A stretch of 32,016 nucleotides of DNA from an uncultured Eubacteriales bacterium (GTDB lineage Bacteria; Bacillota; Clostridia; Oscillospirales; Acutalibacteraceae). Position 1 is the first letter of the stretch; every line of letters starts with the position of its first letter. The stretch lies in contig OMZF01000058.1 in assembly GCA_900315465.1 (NCBI GenBank), positions 1 to 32,016 of the forward strand. The letters are read 5' to 3'. The notes beneath the pieces are model-generated. The model was not told the origin of the DNA. It did not search any database and worked only from the letters and a program-made list of their open reading frames with translations. Below, piece by piece: positions 26,022-32,016 of the stretch. The position numbers and the translations under genes are program-made.

Positions 26022-26055
26022 AAAAACAGGGAACAGAATCGTTTTCTGTTCCCTG
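26022..26055 (-). terminator. Terminator of the secDF operon
   Basis: CAGGGAACAGAA (26027-26038) pairs with TTCTGTTCCCTG (26044-26055) as a perfect 12-bp stem. The A run at 26022-26026 gives the minus-strand U tract. Confidence 0.9.
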
Positions 26056-26067
26056 AAAGTTATTTAT

Positions 26068-27075
26068 TCAGTTTGCTGCAGCCTCAACAGCGGTTTCTTT
26101 CTTTTTGCTTTTCTTGTTTTTGCTGTTCTTGTCTGACTTTTTCTTATCTGAATGATTTTTCCACATAACCCAGAGAGGCACAGCAATGCAGATTGATGAA
26201 TAACAACCTGATACAAGACCTATCATCATCGGAAGTGCAAAGCTTATTATTGAATCTATATTATAGATCAATGCAACCACAAGCACAGATCCGATAGCTG
26301 CCATTGTTGTGATTGTTGTGCAAATCGTTCTTGTAAAGCACTGGTTTACACTTGCATTAGTAACCTCGGCTGTAGTAGCTTTTGGCCCCATTTTACGACG
26401 ATTCTCACGTATACGGTCATAAATAACTATGGTATCATTTACAGAGTAACCGAGTATCATAAGAATAACAGCTATGAAGTTATCATCAAGAGCCATATTG
26501 AACATTGCAAATACGAAATATACGATTATAAGGTCATGTATAAGTGCTACAACTGCCATAACACCTGCTGACATACCGCCGATCTTCTTAAATCTGATTG
26601 CAACATAACATATGATAAGCACTGCTGCAAGTATTACAGCTGCAAGGCATTTGTAGAAGAAGTTTACACCCTTGGATGCATCAACAGACGATGATTCCTC
26701 AACGATAAAATTATTATCAGGGAATTCCTTTACAAAAGCATCTGTTACCTCATCCTGTTCATCAACTGTAATAGCCTTTGAATTAGTGAATTCAAGAGAT
26801 ACCATATGACTGTTGGCATCTGATGAAGCAAGATTTTCAGCAAAGGTAAAGGAAATCGTTTCCTTTGTAGCCTTTTGTGCCACATCTGTAATCTGCTTTT
26901 CGGTAAGATCACCGCTGTAGCTGTATTTTACGATAGTACCGCCTGTAAACTGAATATCAACTCTTGTGTGGATAACAAAAATATTGAGTATAAGACATAT
27001 CAGCATTATGCCGAGTGAAATACAGAAAAATATTTTAGAATTCTTGACGAAGTCTATATGAAATTTTTGTCTCAT
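26068..27075 (-). CDS. secF: Protein translocase subunit SecF
   Basis: SecF forms a proton-driven complex with SecD that helps pull secreted proteins out of SecYEG. The 335-residue protein has a first membrane helix, an extracytoplasmic region beginning TRVDIQFTGGT (the FTGG signature), then five helices. The conserved YSVNDTIVIYDRIRENRRKM motif is in the second half. The C-terminus is a very Lys-rich cytoplasmic tail. ATG at 27075 overlaps the secD stop by 4 nt (ATGA) and follows GGAGGTAAAAAGAA, so translation is coupled. Confidence 0.95.
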   Translation of the reverse strand: MRQKFHIDFVKNSKIFFCISLGIMLICLILNIFVIHTRVDIQFTGGTIVKYSYSGDLTEKQITDVAQKATKETISFTFAENLASSDANSHMVSLEFTNSKAITVDEQDEVTDAFVKEFPDNNFIVEESSSVDASKGVNFFYKCLAAVILAAVLIICYVAIRFKKIGGMSAGVMAVVALIHDLIIVYFVFAMFNMALDDNFIAVILMILGYSVNDTIVIYDRIRENRRKMGPKATTAEVTNASVNQCFTRTICTTITTMAAIGSVLVVALIYNIDSIISFALPMMIGLVSGCYSSICIAVPLWVMWKNHSDKKKSDKNSKNKKSKKKETAVEAAAN

Positions 27076-28427
27076 TTCTTTTTACCTCCGTACAAGCGTT
27101 TATTTCTCAGGAACTTAAGTCCTGATACTGAGCGGAGCATCAGTCTTGATGCAAACACACCCATGATGAAGTTAGCAATAACACCTACAAGAAGTGTATA
27201 GCCGAAGGCATAGATCAGACCTGTTGTAGATACACCGAAAAATGATGAGAATATATTAGCAGGACCGAATACAAGAATAAGAATTACTGCAACTATGATA
27301 ATTGTGATGTTACCGTCAATAATTGCTGAAAGGGAGCTTTTTGTACCGTTAGAAATACATCCGTCAAGTGTTTTGCCTGTCCAGAGTTCATCCTTGATTC
27401 TTTCGGCTGTAATGATATTTGCATCAACGCCCATACCTATAGAAAGTATCATACCGGCAATACCGGGGATAGTCATTGTAAAGCTGGGGAAGATTGTGAA
27501 ATAACCCGAAACAGCCATAATTGATATTGAAAGCTGACCGAGAAGTGCTATAAACGCAACAAATCCCGGAACTCTGTACATTATGCACATGAACAGGAAT
27601 ATGAAACAAAGTGCTGCAAGAGAAGCAATACCCATTGCCTGAAGAGCATATGTTCCGAGTGAAGGGCTGATAGTACCATAGCTTTCTATTTTAAGATTGA
27701 AAGGAAGAGCACCTGCATTGATCTTGTTTGCAAGAGCAGTAGCTTCATCCGCCTCAAAACCGTCATCACCGCCATTGATATAACAGTTGCCGTCACTTAT
27801 AACCTTATCTACTCTGGGGGCTGATATACAGGTATCATCCATCCATATACTGATCACCTGATCAACATACTTTGTTGTAGCGTCCTTGAATTTCTGTTTG
27901 CCTTCTTCACTGAATTCAAGATTAACAACTATTCTATGCTCACCTTTATCTGTGGTTATAGAACTTACATATGCACGCTGTACTTCGCTTCCTGTAAGAA
28001 GTTCCTCACCATCCTGTGTTGAACCTCCACGGAACACCATCTTTGCGGTTGAAGCAAGTTCTTTTATAGCCTCACCTGGATCGTAATTTTCTTCATCTGA
28101 TTTCCATGGAAAACGAACTGTTATTCTGTCATTTGAAAAATCTGGATACAGTTCATAGTCTGTGACGTTTTGATTAACGAGACGAAGATCGATTATTGAT
28201 TTTACTGCGTTCATCTGGTCATCTGTTGCGTCAACTCCGTCGGCTGGAGCAAAAACTGCTTCAACACCGCCCTTAATGTCGATGCCCCATCGTATATCAT
28301 TGATACCCTTTATGTAGGTGATAGTATAATCACCATATTCACTGTATACACCGAAAACAGAGGTATATGCAAGACAAAGTATCAGAGCAAATACGACGAA
28401 GAACACCCATTTACCTATTCGTTTCAT
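27072..28427 (-). CDS. secD: Protein translocase subunit SecD
   Basis: The 451-residue SecD has a first membrane helix (about 6-25), the WGIDIKGGVEAVF motif that opens the large extracytoplasmic P1 domain, and a second FxGxxx-like region (MVFRGGST). Five helices include the conserved GMGVDANIITAERIKDEL motif for proton use. It is shorter than E. coli SecD (615), as is normal in Bacillota. ATG at 28427 is chosen over an in-frame ATG at 28490 because GGAGG lies 8 nt before it. A perfect sigma-A consensus promoter lies at 28506-28534, making this likely one of the strongest promoters in the window. Confidence 0.95.
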   Translation of the reverse strand: MKRIGKWVFFVVFALILCLAYTSVFGVYSEYGDYTITYIKGINDIRWGIDIKGGVEAVFAPADGVDATDDQMNAVKSIIDLRLVNQNVTDYELYPDFSNDRITVRFPWKSDEENYDPGEAIKELASTAKMVFRGGSTQDGEELLTGSEVQRAYVSSITTDKGEHRIVVNLEFSEEGKQKFKDATTKYVDQVISIWMDDTCISAPRVDKVISDGNCYINGGDDGFEADEATALANKINAGALPFNLKIESYGTISPSLGTYALQAMGIASLAALCFIFLFMCIMYRVPGFVAFIALLGQLSISIMAVSGYFTIFPSFTMTIPGIAGMILSIGMGVDANIITAERIKDELWTGKTLDGCISNGTKSSLSAIIDGNITIIIVAVILILVFGPANIFSSFFGVSTTGLIYAFGYTLLVGVIANFIMGVFASRLMLRSVSGLKFLRNKRLYGGKKK

Positions 28428-28505
28428 ATGGGATCCTCCAATATAATTCTTTATTTTGCCAAAATGCTCACAAAAAACACCTTCTGACAAAACACATCAT
28501 TCATA

Positions 28506-28534
28506 ATTATATTATTTTCGGCTAAAAATGTCAA
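28506..28534 (-). promoter_or_regulatory. Perfect-consensus sigma-A promoter of secDF
   Basis: On the minus strand TTGACA (28534-28529), 17 nt, TATAAT (28511-28506). Both boxes match consensus exactly. The -35 and its flank are duplicated at 28760-28796. Confidence 0.85.
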
Positions 28535-28558
28535 TCATTTTTTAAAAATCCGTCAATG
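28519..28558. repeat. Direct repeat, copy 1 (includes secDF -35)
   Basis: This 40-nt copy begins CGGCTAAAAATGTCAATC and ends ATCCGTCAATG. It differs from copy 2 only by three extra A residues in an A run. Confidence 0.85.
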
Positions 28559-28601
28559 TGCTAAGTTGTATAATGAATTGCCTTGCTACAAAAGTATTGT
28601 C

Positions 28602-28693
28602 TTAACCCCTCCGCCTCGCTTACGCTCGGCACCTCCCCTGACAAGGTGAGGTGGCATTTCGTCACTTTAGTGGCGAAATGACGGAGGGGTTAA
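28602..28693. repeat. MITE-like palindromic element with TTAA ends
   Basis: TTAACCCCTCCG (28602-28613) and CGGAGGGGTTAA (28682-28693) are perfect 12-bp terminal inverted repeats. Inside, CATTTCGTCAC (28655-28665) and GTGGCGAAATG (28670-28680) form an 11-bp hairpin, and CACCT/AGGTG form another. From memory this resembles dispersed palindromic elements in gut Clostridia; no transposase is present. Confidence 0.65.
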
Positions 28694-28747
28694 AAAGATC
28701 CCTCACTTCGTTCGGAATGACAGAGTGACAGACTTAAGTTAATGACA

Positions 28748-28762
28748 CCGCCGGCACGGCGG
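28748..28762. repeat. Small GC-rich hairpin
   Basis: CCGCCG (28748-28753) pairs with CGGCGG (28757-28762) around GCA. It abuts and partly overlaps direct-repeat copy 2 and sits where the -10 box of the duplicated promoter would be. Confidence 0.5.
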
Positions 28763-28796
28763 CTAAAAATGTCAATCATTTTTTAATCCGTCAATG
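28760..28796. repeat. Direct repeat, copy 2
   Basis: This 37-nt copy lies 241 nt from copy 1. It carries the TTGACA -35 (minus strand, 28775-28770), but GGCGGT replaces the TATAAT, so it is unlikely to be an active promoter. Confidence 0.85.
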
Positions 28797-28831
28797 CAAT
28801 GATAAACGTAATTTGTTGATAATAATGCATA

Positions 28832-28861
28832 TTGACATATAAACATAAAAAGCTTTATAAT
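28832..28861 (+). promoter_or_regulatory. Sigma-A promoter of the small helical protein gene
   Basis: TTGACA (28832-28837), 18 nt, TATAAT (28856-28861). The leader would be about 25 nt, carrying AAGGAGGG. Confidence 0.75.
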
Positions 28862-28892
28862 ATATATGAAATTTTTTCAAGGAGGGATCATC

Positions 28893-29111
28893 ATGGGACT
28901 TCTCGATTCAGTTAAATCAACTGTAGGTGATGCTGTAGGAGCTGCTGCAAAGGATGAAAATGTAAAAAATACTGTTAAATCCACCGTAAGCAGTACAGTT
29001 ACAAAAGTTGCCGGAGATAAGCTTGACGAAAAAAGCGTTAAGGATACTGTAAACACAGTTGTTGACGAGGCTGCAAAGCTTGCAGAAAACAAACTCGGAA
29101 ATAAGCAGTAA
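28893..29111 (+). CDS. Small Lys/Val/Thr/Asp-rich helical protein, function unknown
   Basis: The product has 72 residues, starting at the ATG after AAGGAGGGATC; an in-frame ATG at 28866 lies at the predicted transcript start and is rejected. The sequence is low-complexity and repetitive: VKSTVGDAVGAAAKDENVKNTVKSTVSSTVT... and KSVKDTVNTVVDEAAKLAENK. The repeated VK(S/D/N)TV unit (about 11-residue spacing) gives an amphipathic helix, reminiscent of LEA-like or apolipoprotein-like stress proteins. There are no Cys or Trp residues and no signal peptide. Strong consensus promoter, ribosome binding site and terminator suggest an abundant product. I do not recognise a named family. Confidence 0.75.
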   Translation: MGLLDSVKSTVGDAVGAAAKDENVKNTVKSTVSSTVTKVAGDKLDEKSVKDTVNTVVDEAAKLAENKLGNKQ

Positions 29112-29132
29112 TATTCAGAAAGCGAAAAAACA

Positions 29133-29169
29133 CTCCCTCACCCGTTTTCTTTCAGGTGAGGGAGCTTTT
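29133..29169. terminator. Terminator between the small protein gene and pyrB
   Basis: CTCCCTCACC (29133-29142) pairs with GGTGAGGGAG (29155-29164), followed by TTTT. An A run at 29125-29130 lets it also act for pyrB on the minus strand. Confidence 0.85.
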
Positions 29170-29171
29170 AC

Positions 29172-30248
29172 TTATATCAATGTTCTTCCGTCACAATATT
29201 TACAAATCAGCATATCCCCTCCCGCTTCCTTGAATATGGCAGGGAGATATTTTTCTGTCTGTGTTATACATCTTGGGTTTGAACATCTGTTAAGCGGATG
29301 TGTGGGCATTACTCTGGGAGCAACTTCCTTTTTTGAATTTTCAAGCATAGAAAGCATAAGTGCCATTCTTCCATACATTCCGTATACTGTCTGGATAAAG
29401 TATTTTGCCCTTTCATCATAGTCTACTTCTATATCTATCTCGTCAACTCTGGGCAGCGGATGAAGTATTCGCATGGATTTTTTGGCAGTTTTCAATTTTT
29501 GTTTATCAAGTACAAAAACTCCGTTCTGCTTTTTATATTCTTCTTCGCTTGCAAAACGCTCCCTTTGAATACGTGTCATATAAAGCACATCAAGTTCCGG
29601 CATAGCTTCTGTAAGACTTGTAACTTCTTCATAATTACATCCGGATGCATTGATCGTATCTTTTATATAACGGGGAACAGAAAGTTCGGGAGTTGAGATA
29701 AGTATGAATTTATTATTTTTGAATGTTACCATAGTTTTTATAAGTGAATGTACGGTTCTTCCGTTTTTGAGATCGCCGCAAAGACCTATGCAGAGGTTGT
29801 CAAGTCTTCCCATTTCGTTGTAAAGTGTAACTACATCCGTAAGTGTCTGTGTAGGGTGAAGGTGCCCTCCGTCACCCCCGTTTATTATCGGAACAGGTGA
29901 ATACATTGCAGCAGCAGCCGCTGTACCCTCACACGGATGACGCATTGCAATTATATCTGCATATCCTCCTATTACAGTTACAGTATCTTTCAGACTTTCC
30001 CCTTTTGCTACTGATGAATTCTGGGGATTATCAAAACCTATTATTGTACCTCCAAGACGCAGCATTGCTGTCTGAAAAGACATTTGTGTACGGGTGGAAG
30101 GTTCATAAAATAACGTGGCAAGTATTTTACCCTTACAAGCATCACCATAGTCCTGCGGTCTTGCTTTGATTTCATTTGCAAGATTTATTACATCCATAAG
30201 TTCCTCATGAGAGAGGTCTGTAAGATCTATAACATTCTTTGTTTTCAT
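29172..30248 (-). CDS. pyrB: Aspartate carbamoyltransferase with fused PyrI-like zinc tail
   Basis: PyrB makes N-carbamoyl-aspartate, the second step of pyrimidine synthesis. The 358-residue protein is longer than usual PyrB (about 305-310). Catalytic motifs are STRTQMSF (51-58, carbamoyl-phosphate site; the common STRTR has Q at the last position), SVAKGESLKDT (79-89), MRHP (102-105), GGDGGHLHPTQ (124-134) and ILHPLPR (261-267). After residue 310 is a tail with C322-x4-C327 and C349-x2-C352, closely like the zinc domain of the separate regulatory chain PyrI. The nucleotide-binding half of PyrI is absent. ATG at 30248 follows AAAGGGG. No PyrR-type leader is evident; the promoter is unclear, because ftsZ ends only about 60 nt upstream. 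Confidence 0.93.
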   Translation of the reverse strand: MKTKNVIDLTDLSHEELMDVINLANEIKARPQDYGDACKGKILATLFYEPSTRTQMSFQTAMLRLGGTIIGFDNPQNSSVAKGESLKDTVTVIGGYADIIAMRHPCEGTAAAAAMYSPVPIINGGDGGHLHPTQTLTDVVTLYNEMGRLDNLCIGLCGDLKNGRTVHSLIKTMVTFKNNKFILISTPELSVPRYIKDTINASGCNYEEVTSLTEAMPELDVLYMTRIQRERFASEEEYKKQNGVFVLDKQKLKTAKKSMRILHPLPRVDEIDIEVDYDERAKYFIQTVYGMYGRMALMLSMLENSKKEVAPRVMPTHPLNRCSNPRCITQTEKYLPAIFKEAGGDMLICKYCDGRTLI

Positions 30249-30278
30249 AGCTTTTCCCCTTTATCTTAATATTCCAAA

Positions 30279-30307
30279 TAAAGCCTGCCGAAAAACGACA
30301 GGCTTTA
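30279..30307 (-). terminator. Terminator of ftsZ
   Basis: TAAAGCCTG (30279-30287) pairs with CAGGCTTTA (30299-30307), with inner CG/CG pairs. It begins 4 nt after the ftsZ stop; the U tract is short, so read-through into pyrB is possible. Confidence 0.65.
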
Positions 30308-30310
30308 TAA

Positions 30311-31654
30311 TTATTTATTATTAAAAAGCGAAATTATATCCATATAGGAATCATCACTGTCACCGTTACTGCCTGACTGCTTTGACTGTGAAGCAGGACG
30401 TGACTGCTGTGCAGGTGCAGAAGTATCAGCATTAGGATATGTTGTATTTGAATTCGGATACATAGTACCAGCATTAGGATAAACCGGAGCAGGAGCGGGC
30501 TGAGCAGCCGGTGCCGGCTGTGCTGCAAAAGGATTATATGCAGGCTGCTGCGGCTTCTGTACATTTACAGTCTTATCCTGTGGTCTTGTTACTGCACCGA
30601 AACGATTAGGATCTGTTCTTACCGACGGAGTACCATACTGGAAAGGTGAAGATGACTTTTTATCATCCTTTTTTGTTGTGATAGGAGCATAAGCATCTGC
30701 TGTGGGGAATCCTGTTGCGATAACAATAACGCTGATAGTATCCTCCATTTCTTCATCGAGAGCAGCACCCCAGATAATAAGTGCATTTTCATCTGCCTGC
30801 TCAGAAATCATGGTAGAAGCTTCCTGAATTTCATCAAGTCCGATGTCAGGTGATGCCTTGATATTAACAATAACACCCTTTGCACCCTGTATAGATGTTC
30901 CGAGGAGAGGACTGGAAATAGCATTCTGAGCTGCGATCTTTGCCTTATCCTTACCTGAGGCAACACCGATACCCATAAGAGCATAGCCTGCATCCTTCAT
31001 TACAGATGTAACATCTGCAAAGTCAAGGTTTACAATTCCGGGTATGATTATAAGATCTGTAATACTCTGTACACCCTGACGGAGTACATCATCGGCTGCA
31101 AGGAATGCGTTCTGGAGTGTAATTCTTTCCTCGCTGATATGTTTAAGCCTTTCATTAGGAATTACTATAAGTGAGTCAACGTGCTGTTTAAGTCTTGATA
31201 TACCGTTTTCAGCCTGATCCATTCTACGCTTGCCTTCAAAAAGGAAAGGGGTTGTAACGATACCTACGGTGAGGATACCCATCTCCTTAGCAACCTCAGC
31301 AACTACAGGAGCAGCACCTGTACCTGTTCCTCCGCCCATACCAGCAGTAATAAACACCATATCTGTTCCCTTGAGAACTTCAGCAATCTGCTCTTTGCTT
31401 TCTTCAGCAGCTTTTTCGCCAACCTCAGGCTTAGAACCTGCACCCTTACCGTGAGTAATCTTCTCACCGATCTGCATTTTCATCGTTGCTTTTGAACGGT
31501 TGAGTGCCTGCTGGTCTGTATTGATGGAAATAAATTCCACGCCTGAAACATACTCTACCATTCTGTCGATGGCATTTCCTCCGCCACCGCCTACACCTAC
31601 AACTTTGATGTTTACAATTCCTTCAATTTCATTGCTTTCATATTCGTAAGGCAT
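30311..31654 (-). CDS. ftsZ: Cell division protein FtsZ
   Basis: FtsZ is the tubulin-like GTPase that polymerises into the division ring. The 447-residue protein shows the GTP-binding signature GMGGGTGTG (105-113), [11 protein letters not shown] near the N-terminus and the T7 loop NLDFAD (209-214). After the conserved core (to about 320) is a Pro/Gln/Ala-rich linker with [24 protein letters not shown] repeats. The C-terminus is [11 protein letters not shown], which corresponds to the usual DIPxFLRxx partner-binding peptide but lacks its Pro and Arg. ATG at 31654 is preferred over 31684 because AAGGGAG is just before it. It ends at a hairpin and precedes pyrB on the minus strand. Confidence 0.97.
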   Translation of the reverse strand: MPYEYESNEIEGIVNIKVVGVGGGGGNAIDRMVEYVSGVEFISINTDQQALNRSKATMKMQIGEKITHGKGAGSKPEVGEKAAEESKEQIAEVLKGTDMVFITAGMGGGTGTGAAPVVAEVAKEMGILTVGIVTTPFLFEGKRRMDQAENGISRLKQHVDSLIVIPNERLKHISEERITLQNAFLAADDVLRQGVQSITDLIIIPGIVNLDFADVTSVMKDAGYALMGIGVASGKDKAKIAAQNAISSPLLGTSIQGAKGVIVNIKASPDIGLDEIQEASTMISEQADENALIIWGAALDEEMEDTISVIVIATGFPTADAYAPITTKKDDKKSSSPFQYGTPSVRTDPNRFGAVTRPQDKTVNVQKPQQPAYNPFAAQPAPAAQPAPAPVYPNAGTMYPNSNTTYPNADTSAPAQQSRPASQSKQSGSNGDSDDSYMDIISLFNNK

Positions 31655-31737
31655 TATAATACTCCCTTCAATTTTATCCGTCATATCATCAAAAACATAA
31701 CAGGACTTACTTTAGTTTTACAATATAACTATTTATT

Positions 31738-31766
31738 AATTTACCACGTTTCGCCTTCAATTTCAA
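31738..31766 (-). promoter_or_regulatory. Candidate ftsZ promoter
   Basis: On the minus strand TTGAAA (31766-31761), 17 nt, TAAATT (31743-31738). I see no strong terminator between this gene and the upstream one, so transcription may also arrive from upstream. Confidence 0.4.
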
Positions 31767-31851
31767 TATGTCAGAACAATTTTTACCCATATTTATTATT
31801 TTAATTCATGTTAAACGATTTTTTTAAGATTTTTTGTACACTTCGACTATA

Positions 31852-32016
31852 TCACTCTTCATATGTACCATCATCGTATCCGCCCTCATCATAACCACCG
31901 TCGTCATATCCTCCATCGTCATAACCGCCATCGTCATAACCACCGTCATCATTGCCACCATCGTCATAACCGCCGTCGTCATAACCACCATCGTCATAAC
32001 CGCCGTCGTCATAACC
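31852..32016 (-). CDS. Partial gene, C-terminal GYDDG-repeat protein
   Basis: On the minus strand the window ends inside an open frame of 54 residues, ending TYEE and a TGA stop at 31854-31852. The N-terminal part is beyond the edge, so no start codon is visible. The visible part is ten tandem pentapeptides of the GYDDG type (one GNDDG, one GYDEG), giving a highly acidic, tyrosine-rich, flexible tail. The frame is chosen because it has regular Gly-Tyr-Asp repeats and ends cleanly, whereas other frames give Met/Thr/Val-rich noise. Position just upstream of ftsZ suggests a cell-envelope or division gene such as ftsQ/divIB, but this is inference only. Confidence 0.75.
   Translation of the reverse strand, partial: GYDDGGYDDGGYDDGGYDDGGNDDGGYDDGGYDDGGYDDGGYDEGGYDDGTYEE
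31867..32016 (-). repeat. 15-bp tandem repeat coding for GYDDG
   Basis: Ten units of GGTTATGACGAYGGN run to the window edge. The four units nearest the edge form two identical 30-bp pairs (GAC-GGC then GAT-GGT ending), indicating recent duplication; units further from the edge are more diverged. Changes in copy number would stay in frame. Confidence 0.85.

Larger units (their letters stand above)
28428..28892. other. Gene-free region with promoters and repeats
   Basis: This 465-nt stretch has no convincing gene. It contains the secDF promoter, a long imperfect direct repeat (28519-28558 and 28760-28796), a TTAA-bounded palindromic element (28602-28693), a CACTTCGTTCGGAATGAC-type segment (28704-28721), a small GC hairpin (28748-28762) and the promoter of the 28893 gene. 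Confidence 0.75.

Noticed and set aside
28560..28760. Riboswitch or structured RNA in the gene-free region
   Set aside because: The hairpins are better explained as a palindromic repeat element, and the region lies upstream of both flanking promoters and would not be in their leaders.
30249..30310. PyrR-type attenuator before pyrB
   Set aside because: The only hairpin directly follows ftsZ and lacks a PyrR-binding consensus or an anti-terminator alternative, so it is called the ftsZ terminator.
31824..32012. Met/Thr/Val-rich open frame on the minus strand
   Set aside because: It is the out-of-frame shadow of the GYDDG-coding tandem repeat; the repeat frame gives a regular protein with a clean stop at 31852.
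31867..32016. Possible CRISPR array from regular repeats
   Set aside because: Units are contiguous 15-mers without spacers and code in frame, so this is a coding tandem repeat.
1..32016. tRNA, rRNA, prophage or transposase genes
   Set aside because: All intergenic regions were read on both strands; no cloverleaf, rRNA signature, integrase or transposase frame was found.

Overview
The window looks like a chromosomal segment of a low-G+C anaerobic member of the Clostridia, most like Ruminococcus or a related Oscillospiraceae. This is inferred from the AT-rich intergenic DNA, strong AGGAGG-type ribosome binding sites, sigma-A promoters, a CBM41/GH13 pullulanase carrying a wall-anchor-like tail, a type III pantothenate kinase, a zinc-ribbon/kinase-like/PASTA protein, and a CCCCTCCG-type palindromic element of a kind I recall from gut Clostridia. 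I see no rRNA, tRNA, CRISPR array, prophage or transposase gene. Most genes are housekeeping, so any novelty lies in a few unusual proteins and intergenic structures.

Layout, left to right. Positions 100-5761 (minus strand) hold a compact three-gene operon: histidine phosphatase, secreted S8 protease with a membrane anchor, and a TTG-initiated nucleotidyltransferase. It diverges from an XRE regulator (5991-6686). Next come a membrane-bound zinc-ribbon/pseudokinase/PASTA protein (6789-8426, minus) and, divergent from it, a 4'-phosphopantetheinyl transferase (8756-9367). Two palindromes with the same half-sites sit between these two promoters. A MORN-repeat protein and a Cof-type HAD phosphatase form an operon at 12933-9402 (minus). 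MscS, CoaX and a membrane acyltransferase form a tight operon at 13142-15967 (plus). TypA/BipA and a DEDDh exonuclease follow on the minus strand (18705-16005).

The second half starts with a type I pullulanase (18916-22119, minus), a small lipoprotein (minus) and a divergent subgroup Ic aspartate aminotransferase (22949-24220). Inorganic pyrophosphatase plus a membrane protein (minus) and secD-secF (minus) come next. A 465-nt gene-poor stretch (28428-28892) contains a perfect consensus promoter for secDF, a MITE-like palindromic repeat, and an imperfect 37-40 bp direct duplication of the promoter's -35 region. A 72-residue helical protein (28893-29111), PyrB with a fused PyrI-like zinc tail (29172-30248, minus) and FtsZ (30311-31654, minus) follow. 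The right edge cuts a minus-strand gene whose C-terminus consists of GYDDG pentapeptide repeats encoded by a 15-bp tandem repeat.

The observations most worth following up are the kinase-like protein that has lost all canonical catalytic residues but keeps its zinc ribbon and PASTA domains, the PyrB-zinc-tail fusion, the duplicated and decapitated promoter at the repeat element, the paired TTACAAA/TTTGTAA palindromes, and the GYDDG repeat gene next to ftsZ.
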